Source: JAJFUE01 sp041687335 (GTDB lineage Bacteria > Sumerlaeota > Sumerlaeia > MVZB01). Taken from it: DNA of 64,000 nucleotides. The position numbers were made by a program, and so were the translations under genes. Every line of letters begins with the position of its first letter. The stretch's first letter is position 1. Below, in pieces: positions 53,820-61,850 of this stretch. The stretch is from the NCBI GenBank assembly GCA_041687335.1, contig JAWLCE010000014.1, positions 1 through 64,000 of the forward strand, given 5' to 3'. A model generated the notes under the pieces. The model did not search any database, had not been told where the DNA came from, and was given only the letters and a program-made list of their open reading frames with translations.

Positions 53820-54745
53820 AACTTCAACGTCGTGAGTGGATCACCATTGCCGCCGGCGCGGCGATCGCCCTGTCGGCGATCCTCTGGCGCGCGGCCGGCT
53901 CCGATTCCGGCGAGACCGGTTCACTCGCCGAGGCCTTCGATCGGCTCAACGAATATCGCCGCCTCGAGCTCTCGGTGGAGCAAATGAGCGCGCAGCTCAA
54001 GGTGGATATCCCGCGCGTGACCACCCCCGACCAGGAAGTGCTCATCCGGCGCGAACTGGCGCAACTGGCCGGCCGGCACCAGCTCCAGATCTCAAGCACC
54101 CGACTGGGAGCGGTGCGCGGCCAGCGCCCCGGCGACCCGATCCGCGCGCTGCGCTTCCGTCTCGAAGGCACCGGCCCCTTTCCGTCGCTGGTCAACTTCA
54201 TCCATGCCCTCGAACAATCCAAAATCCCCTTCGCCGTCCGCGACCTCGAGATCAAGCCCCCCGGCGCCGCGGCCCAGGAAGGCGCGCAGCCCGGTCGGCC
54301 AGCGCCCGGCGGGCGTGGCGGTCGCGGCGGCCAGGGCGATGGAACCGTCAGCGTCTCGATGCAGGTCGAGGCCTGGGTTTTCCCGCAGGTCTTCGTCTCC
54401 GCCGACGCGGTCGCGGCGCTTGGCGACGGCGGCGGCCGGGGAGGCGCCCCCGGAAGACCCTCCCGCCCCGGCGCGCCGCCGCCCGAGGCACCGCCCGCTG
54501 CGGCGCCCGCCCCTGCCGCCGGCGCCACGCCAGCCTCCTCCAAGGCCCCCGCGGCCGCCGAGGAGCCGCTCAGCCGACTCGAAAGGCTGCGCCGCATGCT
54601 TCCCGAGACGCGCCCCTCGCCCGAGGAGATGATGCGGATCGGCCAGGAACTGCAGGCCGAATTCGAGGCGCTCGAGAAAGAGGATCCCGAGGGGGCAAAG
54701 CAGCTTCAGCAGGAAATGATGACCAAATGGGGGGTGGAGCATTGA
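53816..54745 (+). CDS. gspM: GspM/PilO-like platform protein
   Basis: 309 aa. One N-terminal helix (EWITIAAGAAIALSAILW), coiled coil, then a PilO-like fold with RALRFRLEGTGPFPSLVNFIHALEQS and DLEIK. After ~160 residues come long Gly/Ala/Pro-rich linkers (GGRGGRGGQG; PPPEAPPAAAPAPAAGATPA) and a charged C-terminal helix (MMRIGQELQAEFEALEKEDP). The gene order after a GspL-like protein and the ATGA overlap support the assignment. The C-terminal extension is unusual for GspM. Confidence 0.78.
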   Translation: MKLQRREWITIAAGAAIALSAILWRAAGSDSGETGSLAEAFDRLNEYRRLELSVEQMSAQLKVDIPRVTTPDQEVLIRRELAQLAGRHQLQISSTRLGAVRGQRPGDPIRALRFRLEGTGPFPSLVNFIHALEQSKIPFAVRDLEIKPPGAAAQEGAQPGRPAPGGRGGRGGQGDGTVSVSMQVEAWVFPQVFVSADAVAALGDGGGRGGAPGRPSRPGAPPPEAPPAAAPAPAAGATPASSKAPAAAEEPLSRLERLRRMLPETRPSPEEMMRIGQELQAEFEALEKEDPEGAKQLQQEMMTKWGVEH

Positions 54746-55344
54746 GTAAACGGAGCCGCCAAATAGCTGAATTCATTTTTTTCTCGTTGATGCTGCCAGG
54801 CGCCAAGGCCACTGACTACTACGCGACCTATGCCCATAACCCCGACCTCAGCAATGAGTGGAACGTGCTGGTTCGCCATGGCGGCATGGGCTGGGGCGGT
54901 ATGATCACCCTGCAAGCCATACTCATGCTGATCATGATTCTGCTGTTCGCCTGCTGCGTGTTCGGCAGGCGGTACTATCCCCCTGAGCCAGGTCTCTCCT
55001 TTTACGATTTTTGCAGCCTGCATCTGTATCGCCAGCGCGTGCCGATCTGGTATATCGCTTGGAAAATGCCCAAGGGTATCCGCATCAATGTTCAAATTGT
55101 CGGCTATATTTTCATCAGGATCGGGATTCTTATCGCTCTGTTCGGCGCCGGTTCGTGGTATTGGAATAACCTCGGGTATGAGCCTTATGGCCGCATCTAT
55201 AATCTCCTTCATCCATACGGTTCAATACTGTTCCTGATCGGACTGGGCTACGGGTTCTTCTTCCGCTTTCTCCACCAGGAGTATCGCGCCTATCGCGAGC
55301 GGAACTGCACAACCGCATCTCGAGAAGGCCAACTGACGCCATGA
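54742..55344 (+). CDS. Unrecognised membrane protein inside the T2SS operon
   Basis: 200 aa from a TTG overlapping the gspM stop codon (TTGA). About three to four hydrophobic helices: FIFFSLMLPGA (~12-22), TLQAILMLIMILLFACCVFG (~56-75), VQIVGYIFIRIGILIALFGA (~112-131) and GSILFLIGLGYGFFF. Conserved-looking polar motif NPDLSNEWNVLVRHGGMGWG between helices. Base composition is visibly lower in GC, with rarer codons, than its neighbours. Its stop overlaps the next start (ATGA). It is not a known Gsp component that I can name. Tight coupling suggests expression with the secretion system. Confidence 0.72.
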   Translation: MSKRSRQIAEFIFFSLMLPGAKATDYYATYAHNPDLSNEWNVLVRHGGMGWGGMITLQAILMLIMILLFACCVFGRRYYPPEPGLSFYDFCSLHLYRQRVPIWYIAWKMPKGIRINVQIVGYIFIRIGILIALFGAGSWYWNNLGYEPYGRIYNLLHPYGSILFLIGLGYGFFFRFLHQEYRAYRERNCTTASREGQLTP

Positions 55345-56144
55345 TGAACCGACTCAAAATCAACTTCGACCTTCGCCTGCCGCTGCTGGCGCTCGCGGCG
55401 CTGATGGCGCTGGCGACGGCGGCGACGGTGGTCTATGCCGTTATGCTCGATCGCCGCGTCGACCGTGCGCTGGCCGAAACACGTCCCCCCAGCGCCGATG
55501 ACGCCGTGACGACGGCGACCACGACGACCGTCGCGCCAGACCGTGCCGGCATGGTCGCGCGTACCGATCGCGCTACCGCCGCCACCCGCCCCGCCGATGG
55601 CGCGACCACTGCAACCCAGCTGGCGGACGGGGCGACCTCCAAGACCGCGACGGCCAACGCGCCGACCACCGCGACCAGGGTGGCCGATCGCCCCTCAACG
55701 GCGCCGCTGATGGCGGATCGCCCCGCAACGGCCACCCTCGCGGAAGACAGGGCCTCGACCGCTCCCCTCGCCCGCGACGGGGCCACCACCGCCCCGCGCG
55801 CCACCGAGGCCCTCACCACGCCCAGCGCCGGCGCGCGCCCGCCGCGGCCGGCGCGCCCGGACGGGCCGGGCGGCGGGCCGGAAGGCGAAGCCAGGGGCAT
55901 CAACGAAAAGCTGACCCAGTTGCTCGAGCAGAAGCCGGTCTTCGGCCAGAAACCCAAGCAGCAGCCCGCGCTGCAGGGGATCCTGGGCACCCAAGCGATG
56001 ATCAGCGGAAGCTGGGTCGAGCTGGGCAAGGAACAAAACGGCGTCAAGCTGCTCGAGATCCACGCCAACAAGGTCGTGATCGAATTCGAGGGCCAGAAGC
56101 GGGACCTGACGCTCTGGCAGGACTTGCCGGGCTTATCTCAATAG
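55341..56144 (+). CDS. GspC/PilP-like periplasmic linker protein with decapeptide repeats
   Basis: 267 aa. One transmembrane helix (~13-35, LPLLALAALMALATAATVVYA), a Thr/Ala-rich repeated region (residues 75-164, nine units of ten residues), then a C-terminal GspC HR / PilP-like domain (~180-263) with ALQGILGTQAMISGSWVELG and KVVIEFEGQKRDLTLWQ. It should connect the inner-membrane platform to the secretin. Position directly before gspD fits. The start overlaps the upstream stop (ATGA). Confidence 0.78.
   Translation: MMNRLKINFDLRLPLLALAALMALATAATVVYAVMLDRRVDRALAETRPPSADDAVTTATTTTVAPDRAGMVARTDRATAATRPADGATTATQLADGATSKTATANAPTTATRVADRPSTAPLMADRPATATLAEDRASTAPLARDGATTAPRATEALTTPSAGARPPRPARPDGPGGGPEGEARGINEKLTQLLEQKPVFGQKPKQQPALQGILGTQAMISGSWVELGKEQNGVKLLEIHANKVVIEFEGQKRDLTLWQDLPGLSQ
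55563..55832 (+). repeat. Nine in-frame 30-bp units encoding a decapeptide repeat
   Basis: Units of the type ADGATTATQL, ADRPSTAPLM, ADRPATATLA, EDRASTAPLA and RDGATTAPRA follow each other without gaps in the GspC-like protein. Consensus: acidic-D at 2, R/G at 3, Thr-rich centre. It probably forms an extended linker across the periplasm. Confidence 0.85.
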
Positions 56145-56207
56145 ATGTTCAGCTGAACCCGATTGAGCGGATGACCATTTGACCACCATGCGAAAGGACC
56201 GTCGGCC

Positions 56208-59200
56208 GTGAAAAGAATGTTGCTGTCGCTGATGCTTGTGCTGGGCGCGCTTCCGGTGCGCGCCGAGACAATCCGTGGCCAGGCCGGAACACTCAGTCCC
56301 GGCACCCCGCCCCCCGCCGGCGGGGTCAAGGCCAATGACCTCGATACGACGATCCCGCTCAATCTCAACAACATGCAGATCGACCAGCTCGTCAAATTTC
56401 TCATGGACACCACAGGCAAGCCGATCATCAAGCAAAAGGATGTCCAGGCTCAGATCACTGTCATGAGCCCCACCCCCGTCACCAAAGGGCAGGCGCTCGA
56501 GCTGATCTATCGCGCGCTCCAGATGCAAGGCATTTTCGTCATCGATACGGGCCCCAACCTGCAGATTGTCACCGCCGAACAGGTCAAGAACATGCCGCTA
56601 CTGTCGATCCCCGCCGATCAGGATATCCAGTCGCTGCCCGACTCCCCCCAGCTGGCCCAGCGCATCTATCGCCTGCGCAACATCAGCGCTGAGAACCTCC
56701 AGAAGCACCTCGAAAAACTGGTCAGCAAGGAGGCCATGACCGTCGACAACGCCTCCAACACCCTGATCCTGACCGACCAGATCGAGCGCCTCAAGCGCTA
56801 CGACCAGGTTGTCCGCAGCCTCGATATGGTCAATCAGGCCGATCGCGTCACCGAGATCATCCAGCTCGTCCATGCCGATGCGATGGAGCTGGCCGAGCTG
56901 ATCGGCCAGGTGCTGATCGAAGGCTCCTCCCCCGGCGGTCGCGGCGGCCAGGGCAGTCATCAGGGCGGCATGCCCCCCCACATGCAGCAGGGCGGCGGCG
57001 GCCGATCCCCCTCCGCGCGGCCGGTCGCCGTCACCGCCGGCGAGGTCACGATCGTCCCCGACCCGCGCATGAACTGGCTGATCATCTCCGCCCCCAGCTG
57101 GCGTCAGGAAGAAATCCGCGCGCTCGTCACCCGATTCGATATCCTCCGCGAGGTCGATGTCCAGTCGCGCATGCTGCCGGTCCAGTTCATGGAGGTCAAT
57201 TCGCTGGCGCAGGTCGTCCAGCAGTTGTTCGTCGACCAGAGCCGCAACCGCGCCGAGCGCGACCAGGTCCGAGTCGTGCCCTCTGATGACGGTGCCAGCC
57301 TGGTCGTCATGTCCTCCTCGGCCAACTTCCGCCTGATTCAGGACCTCGCCCGCCAACTCGACATCGAGGACGCCAGCAAACGCGAGACGCGCACCTATGC
57401 CATCAACAACCTTGAGGCCAAGGACCTTGCCGAACAACTGGTCAGCCTCTACGACTCCGAAAGCAATTCCCGCAACCGCAATCCCTTCTACGGCGGCTGG
57501 GGCTACGGACAGAACTCGCGCGAGGTCAAGCCCAGCTTTGTCTCCTCGCCGCGCAACAACTCGTTGATGGTGATGGCCCGCCCGCGCGACTTCGAGTTCA
57601 TCGAGAAGATGATCAAGGAGCTTGACGTCCCGATCGATCCCACCCAATACGAGCCGCGCATCTACCAGATCAAGAACACCGACGCCAATGAGGTCCTCAA
57701 GGTGCTCAAGGCGATCTTCGATCAGGAGGGCGGCCGCCGCTCTCAAAGCTTCTGGGAAATGATCTACGGCTCCTCCTCCCGCAATGACGTGGATTCGCTG
57801 CAGGCGCAGTTCGGCAAGATTCGTTTCGTCGTCGACAATGTCACCAATACCATCGTGGCCCTCTGTTCCAACAAGGCCAACTACGACATCATCGACAGCG
57901 TCATCGCCCGGCTGGACCGCCTCGACGAGGAATCCACTCAACTGATGATCTATGACCTCAAATACGCCGACGCCCTCGAGATCGCCAACCATCTCAACAA
58001 CCTCTTCAGCGATGGCCCCGTTGGGCGCCAGGGCGAGGGCGGCGGCTCCGGCGGCGGCGGTTCCCAAAACCAGCCGCGCGAGGGTAGCAACACCAGCGCC
58101 AGCGAAATGAAGGAATACTTTGCCGATTCCCGCCGCGAGGTGGTCTATCCCTGGCAATCCGCCGGGCGTGAGCGCCAACGCCAACAGGAGACCGAGCGCC
58201 CCATCAACACCATGATCGGCAGCGTCCGGGTCGTGCCCGATATCGCCACCAACAAGATCATGATCGCGGCCCCACCGATCTACTTTGGCTCCATCAAAAT
58301 GGTGCTCGAGCAAATGGACCGCCCCCAACCGCAGGTCCACATCTCCACCCGCATCATCGAGATCGTCCGCACCCGCGACGAACGCCGCGGCATCCGCTGG
58401 ACCCCCGACCGCACGCTTATCGATCAGGCCGAGCTTGATGGCGCCATACTGGCCCTCGGCCAACTCGGTTACGTGGATGCCTATGGCTCGGGCAATCCTT
58501 TTGATGTTGAAAATCCTACAGCCGGCTGGTCTACCACCACTCGCAGCGGCAACACGATCTTGGGTGGCAGCATCAACATGAACCTGCTAATCCAGCTGCT
58601 GGTCAAAAACACCCAGTCGCGCGTCATCTTTGAGCCCAAGCTGACCGTCAACAACAATCAAATCGGCCACTTCCGCGTCGTCTCGGCCTTCCCCTTCATC
58701 CAGGATTCCCAGACCACCGACCGCGGCGGCATCACCATCGGCTATGACTATCGAGAGGTCGGCATCATCGTCTACCTGCGCCCCCACATCAATCCCGATG
58801 GCCATATCGTGCTGAAGGCCGCCGTCGAGAACTCAAAAGTCCGCGAGGGCGAAGTCTTCAACGGCCAGTTGATCCGCGACATCCAGCGGCTCGAGACCGA
58901 GGCCGCCGTCCGCTCCGGCGAAACCATCGTCGTCGGCGGCATCATCGTGGAGGACCAGTCCCTCATCCGCCGCGGCATCCCTGTCCTGCACCGTATCCCC
59001 GTGGTCAACTGGCTGCTGGGCAAGAAGGATGACTCAAATTTCCAGCGCGAGCTGGTTTTCTTCCTGACCCCGGAAGTGGTCAACCCCGAGGATGGCCAGC
59101 GGCTCCTGCTTGAGCGTCAGCGCGACCGGCTCGAGCAAATGGATCCTTTCACGCCCAGTGAAATCTTCGGTCCGCACGACGACCAGGCCAAAGGAGTCGG

Positions 59201-59246
59201 ACTCATGCCCGATTCCACCACCTCCCCCGCCGGAGTCATCGACTGA
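56208..59246 (+). CDS. gspD: Secretin GspD with extended N-domain array
   Basis: 1012 aa outer-membrane secretin; canonical GspD is ~650-750. Signal peptide ~1-19. N0 at ~48-122 (IPLNLNNMQIDQLVKFLMD), then apparently six N1-type modules: ~151-206, ~214-311 (Gly/Gln-rich insert at 240-268), ~319-386, ~393-473, ~482-570 and ~577-704 (Gly/Ser insert at 609-632). Each has a R-x-Y-x-L/I-x-N-like strand and an N/D-x-L-I/V-strand. The secretin domain spans ~708-985, with VPVLHRIPVVNWLLG and ELVFFLTPEVV. It starts with GTG and AAAGGA 10 nt upstream. Last gene of the T2SS operon. Confidence 0.93.
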   Translation: MKRMLLSLMLVLGALPVRAETIRGQAGTLSPGTPPPAGGVKANDLDTTIPLNLNNMQIDQLVKFLMDTTGKPIIKQKDVQAQITVMSPTPVTKGQALELIYRALQMQGIFVIDTGPNLQIVTAEQVKNMPLLSIPADQDIQSLPDSPQLAQRIYRLRNISAENLQKHLEKLVSKEAMTVDNASNTLILTDQIERLKRYDQVVRSLDMVNQADRVTEIIQLVHADAMELAELIGQVLIEGSSPGGRGGQGSHQGGMPPHMQQGGGGRSPSARPVAVTAGEVTIVPDPRMNWLIISAPSWRQEEIRALVTRFDILREVDVQSRMLPVQFMEVNSLAQVVQQLFVDQSRNRAERDQVRVVPSDDGASLVVMSSSANFRLIQDLARQLDIEDASKRETRTYAINNLEAKDLAEQLVSLYDSESNSRNRNPFYGGWGYGQNSREVKPSFVSSPRNNSLMVMARPRDFEFIEKMIKELDVPIDPTQYEPRIYQIKNTDANEVLKVLKAIFDQEGGRRSQSFWEMIYGSSSRNDVDSLQAQFGKIRFVVDNVTNTIVALCSNKANYDIIDSVIARLDRLDEESTQLMIYDLKYADALEIANHLNNLFSDGPVGRQGEGGGSGGGGSQNQPREGSNTSASEMKEYFADSRREVVYPWQSAGRERQRQQETERPINTMIGSVRVVPDIATNKIMIAAPPIYFGSIKMVLEQMDRPQPQVHISTRIIEIVRTRDERRGIRWTPDRTLIDQAELDGAILALGQLGYVDAYGSGNPFDVENPTAGWSTTTRSGNTILGGSINMNLLIQLLVKNTQSRVIFEPKLTVNNNQIGHFRVVSAFPFIQDSQTTDRGGITIGYDYREVGIIVYLRPHINPDGHIVLKAAVENSKVREGEVFNGQLIRDIQRLETEAAVRSGETIVVGGIIVEDQSLIRRGIPVLHRIPVVNWLLGKKDDSNFQRELVFFLTPEVVNPEDGQRLLLERQRDRLEQMDPFTPSEIFGPHDDQAKGVGLMPDSTTSPAGVID

Positions 59247-59264
59247 TCGTTTCGCCAATTACCC

Positions 59265-59354
59265 AGCCCCGAAGGGGCGACAGCGAGTAGCCGGGGGTGA
59301 CCGCAGGGAACCCCCCTTCCAATGCCCAGACACCCAAGCCCCGAAGGGGTGGCA
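59265..59354. repeat. Short dispersed repeat, two copies
   Basis: AGCCCCGAAGGGGCGACAG at 59265-59283, followed by a hairpin (CCGGGGGT...ACCCCCC, about 59291-59316), and a second AGCCCCGAAGGGGTGGCAG at 59336-59354. Similar small repeats of the CCCCGAAGGGG type are recalled from planctomycete and verrucomicrobial intergenic DNA. A related copy is at 27821. Confidence 0.6.
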
Positions 59355-59401
59355 GAATATTCGCAAGATAACAAAAAATCAACGTAGATGCGTCACGTCA
59401 T

Positions 59402-59440
59402 AACACAAAGCCTGGGGCGCTACGCCCCAGGCTTTGTGTT
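59402..59440. terminator. Perfect 18-bp bidirectional terminator between gspD and purA
   Basis: AACACAAAGCCTGGGGCG (59402-59419) pairs perfectly with 59423-59440 around a CTA loop, then TTATT follows. It lies between convergent gspD and purA. Confidence 0.9.
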
Positions 59441-59472
59441 TTATTCAAACCGATTCGCCGAACTACACCGAG

Positions 59473-60777
59473 CTAAAAGAACGTCGGCTGGCGCAGGATC
59501 GTCAGCTTGCGGTTGGCCCCCACCGACACGATCGGAATATCCACCCCCAACAGCTTTTCGATCCGATGGACATAATCCTGCGCCGCCGGCGGCATGTCCT
59601 CAAAGACCTTGCACTCCGCCGTGCAGCACTCCCATCCAGGCACTTCCTCATAAACCGGCCGGCAACGCTCAAGCTGTGAAAGGTCGAGCGGGATGTAATC
59701 GATCCGCTTGCCCGTGTCGTCCTCATAGTGCGTGCAGACCTGGATCTTGTCGAATCCGTCGAGCACGTCCAGCTTGGTCAGCGCGATCTTGGTGGTGCCG
59801 CTGACCTGGATCGCCCGCCGCACGACCGGCGCATCGAACCAGCCACAGCGACGCGGGCGACCGGTGGTGGCGCCAAATTCGCCGCCTGTGGCGCGGATGC
59901 GTTCGCCCAGCCCGCCGTTGAGTTCAGTCGGGAAGGGCCCCTCGCCCACCCGCGTCGTATAGGCCTTGACCACGCCCAACACCTCGGTGATGCGCGCCGG
60001 CCCCACACCCAGCCCCGTGCAAACCCCGCCCGTGGAGGGATTGGAACTGGTCACATAAGGATAGGTGCCAAAGTCGATGTCCAGCATGATCCCCTGCGCA
60101 CCCTCGGCCAGCACGCTCTTGCCTTCGTCGAGCGCCCGGTTGATCAGCATCACCGTGTCCTCGAGCAGCGGCGCGATCAGCGGCTCCGCCGACCACAACT
60201 CCTCGAGCACCTGCTCGGGCCCGGGCAGCGGTTCATTGAAAACATGCTCGAACAGCGGCTTATAGTAGGCGTCCAGCCCCGCGATCTTGCGCGCCAGCCG
60301 GTCCTTGCTGCGGTAGTCGCCCAGCCGCACCCCCTGGCGCGCGACCTTGTCCGCATACGCCCCGCCGATCCCCCGGCCGGTGGTGCCGATCTTGCCCTTG
60401 CCGCGCATCCGCTCCTGCGCCAGGTCCAGCAACTTGTGGTAGGGAACAATCACATGGGCCGATTCCGACAGCCGCAGGCGCGGCCGCACGACCACCCCCG
60501 CCGCCTCCAGCATCTCCACTTCCTCGCGCAACACCAGCGGGTCCACCACCACGCCATTGCCGATCACGCACTGGCAGGCCGGGTTCAGAATGCCCGACGG
60601 GACCAGGTGCAGCACCGTCTTATGGTCGGCAACAATTATGGTATGCCCCGCATTGTTGCCACCCTGGTAACGGGCAACAATATCAGCCTCAGCTGCAATA
60701 ATATCAGTGATCTTACCCTTGCCCTCGTCACCCCACTGAGCGCCCAGCACCACAAGCAGCGGCATTGTTCTGGTCAT
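59473..60777 (-). CDS. purA: Adenylosuccinate synthetase
   Basis: First committed step from IMP to AMP, using GTP and aspartate (cytoplasm). 434 aa, canonical length. GAQWGDEGKGKITD P-loop near residue 12, GGNNAGHT, GTTGRGIGGAYADK, EGAQGIMLDIDFGTYPYVTS, and TTGRPRRCGWFDAP near 300-313 are hallmarks. The first ATG (60777) follows AAGGG with no spacing, so the ATG at 60765 (giving MPLLVVLGAQWGDEG) may be the true start. It ends at a strong terminator shared with gspD. Confidence 0.96.
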   Translation of the reverse strand: MTRTMPLLVVLGAQWGDEGKGKITDIIAAEADIVARYQGGNNAGHTIIVADHKTVLHLVPSGILNPACQCVIGNGVVVDPLVLREEVEMLEAAGVVVRPRLRLSESAHVIVPYHKLLDLAQERMRGKGKIGTTGRGIGGAYADKVARQGVRLGDYRSKDRLARKIAGLDAYYKPLFEHVFNEPLPGPEQVLEELWSAEPLIAPLLEDTVMLINRALDEGKSVLAEGAQGIMLDIDFGTYPYVTSSNPSTGGVCTGLGVGPARITEVLGVVKAYTTRVGEGPFPTELNGGLGERIRATGGEFGATTGRPRRCGWFDAPVVRRAIQVSGTTKIALTKLDVLDGFDKIQVCTHYEDDTGKRIDYIPLDLSQLERCRPVYEEVPGWECCTAECKVFEDMPPAAQDYVHRIEKLLGVDIPIVSVGANRKLTILRQPTFF

Positions 60778-61146
60778 CCCTTCGCGCCTGAATTGTGGAC
60801 CGTGGCCGGCCCCCGCAAACCCAAGACCTTAATCAGCCGACGCAAAATATTCAACCATTATCCCAGCCTCGCCTGCCGATCCGCCCAATCGCCCCCCCTC
60901 CCGGGCCGCCAAATTTTAGCCATCAAAAAGATGTGATATTTTTTGTTTACAATTCAATTTCTCTTCCCCATAATCCCGCGCAGGTGAAAATCTCGTTTCG
61001 CTCGCTTGCGTCGCGAACTCCCCTAGTCGTGAGATTCCCCCGCAAAACCCCCGAGAAACACGAGAGCCCCACCCGGCGCGCAACTGAGGGTCTATCCACC
61101 CGCGTGCCTATTTCGAATGGGTCGCAAGACCAGAGGATTGCTTTTC
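60778..61146 (+). promoter_or_regulatory. Divergent purA/RRM control region with long RRM leader
   Basis: 369 nt gap. TTTACA (60946-60951), a 17-nt spacer and CATAAT (60969-60974) make a good promoter on the plus strand, which would give an RRM-gene leader of about 165 nt. Such a long leader could carry cold- or auto-regulation. No riboswitch core was recognised. Confidence 0.5.
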
Positions 61147-61440
61147 ATGAGGCTTTACGTTGGCAACCTGAACTACAACACCAGCGAGGACGAGCTGCGT
61201 GAGATCTTTGGCGAGTACGGTGAGGTCGTTTCGGTCGCCCTGATTCGCGACCGTGAGACCGGCCGCGCCAAGGGCTTCGGCTTCGTCGAGTTCGCCGATG
61301 AGGAAAGCGGCCGCACCGCGATCACCGCACTCGACGGCAAGCAGATCGGCGGGCGCGCGATCAAGGTCAATGAGGCCCGTCCCCGCGAAGAAGGCGCCTC
61401 ACGCGGCGGCAGCCAGGGTGGCGGTTACGGCCGCTATTAA
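61147..61440 (+). CDS. RNA-binding protein with one RRM domain
   Basis: 97 aa. A single RRM (1-79): RNP2 LYVGNL (~3-8) and RNP1 KGFGFVEF (~45-52), then a short Gly/Arg/Ser-rich tail (SRGGSQGGGYGRY), the layout of bacterial Rbp proteins seen in cyanobacteria and some PVC bacteria. It probably binds single-stranded RNA. The start at 61147 follows AGAGGA by ~9 nt. A single gene with its own promoter and a hairpin terminator 30 nt downstream. Confidence 0.9.
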   Translation: MRLYVGNLNYNTSEDELREIFGEYGEVVSVALIRDRETGRAKGFGFVEFADEESGRTAITALDGKQIGGRAIKVNEARPREEGASRGGSQGGGYGRY

Positions 61441-61473
61441 TCCCGCTTGAAGCTTTCAGGTTGTATGAGTCAG

Positions 61474-61503
61474 ATCGACCCTGACCATCCGGTCAGGGTC
61501 GAT
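61474..61503 (+). terminator. Hairpin terminator of the RRM gene
   Basis: A perfect 13-bp stem ATCGACCCTGACC (61474-61486) with 61491-61503 and a 4-nt loop. The T-tract after it is short (TTTCG). Confidence 0.6.
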
Positions 61504-61540
61504 TTCGTCACCGACAACCTTTTTGCCGCTCAAGATTTTT

Positions 61541-61740
61541 TTCTTGACCCCGATAAGAACCCCGGTTATCTTTTGAAGCATGGTCCATCGTGGACCGTGA
61601 GGCTTTCCAGGAACCCCAAGCACGTGACTTGCACCAACCCGACCCTCCCGCGCGAACGGACCCTCCAGCTTCTGGTAGGCGTAGGTGTCGGATCTATCAG
61701 TGCGCCGTAGCGGGTTTTGGGTCAACCAAAGTTTCAAGAA
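61541..61740 (+). ncRNA. Candidate structured RNA or ilv leader (unidentified)
   Basis: About 200 nt between two hairpins, without a convincing gene. TTGACCC (61544-61550) can pair with GGGTCAA (61719-61725), or TTCTTGA (61541-61547) with TCAAGAA (61734-61740): two alternative closing stems. A 9-bp hairpin (61579-61587 with 61591-61599) lies inside. A strong terminator follows directly at 61741. It could be a free small RNA of 6S-like size or an attenuated leader of ilvNB. No family could be assigned. Confidence 0.35.
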
Positions 61741-61780
61741 TCCCCGCCGGAGCACTGGAGCCGGCGGGGATTTTGTTTTT
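61741..61780 (+). terminator. Rho-independent terminator upstream of ilvN
   Basis: TCCCCGCCGG (61741-61750) pairs with CCGGCGGGGA (61761-61770), followed by TTTTGTTTTT. It is 71 nt before the ilvN start, so it either ends an upstream small RNA or acts as an attenuator. Confidence 0.85.
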
Positions 61781-61850
61781 GCAATAAGCCAATCAGCCGG
61801 ACGGGCCACTTCCCGCCGGCGGCCATTTCACCCAAGCGAGCCGCGGAGCC

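Noticed and set aside
56598..58463. 621-codon antisense frame within gspD
   Set aside because: Same GC-driven artefact; no ribosome site and no recognisable domain.
61504..61780. T-box or classical ilv leader-peptide attenuator
   Set aside because: No conserved T-box core sequence and no leader peptide rich in Leu/Val/Ile with a ribosome site; left as an unidentified structured region.
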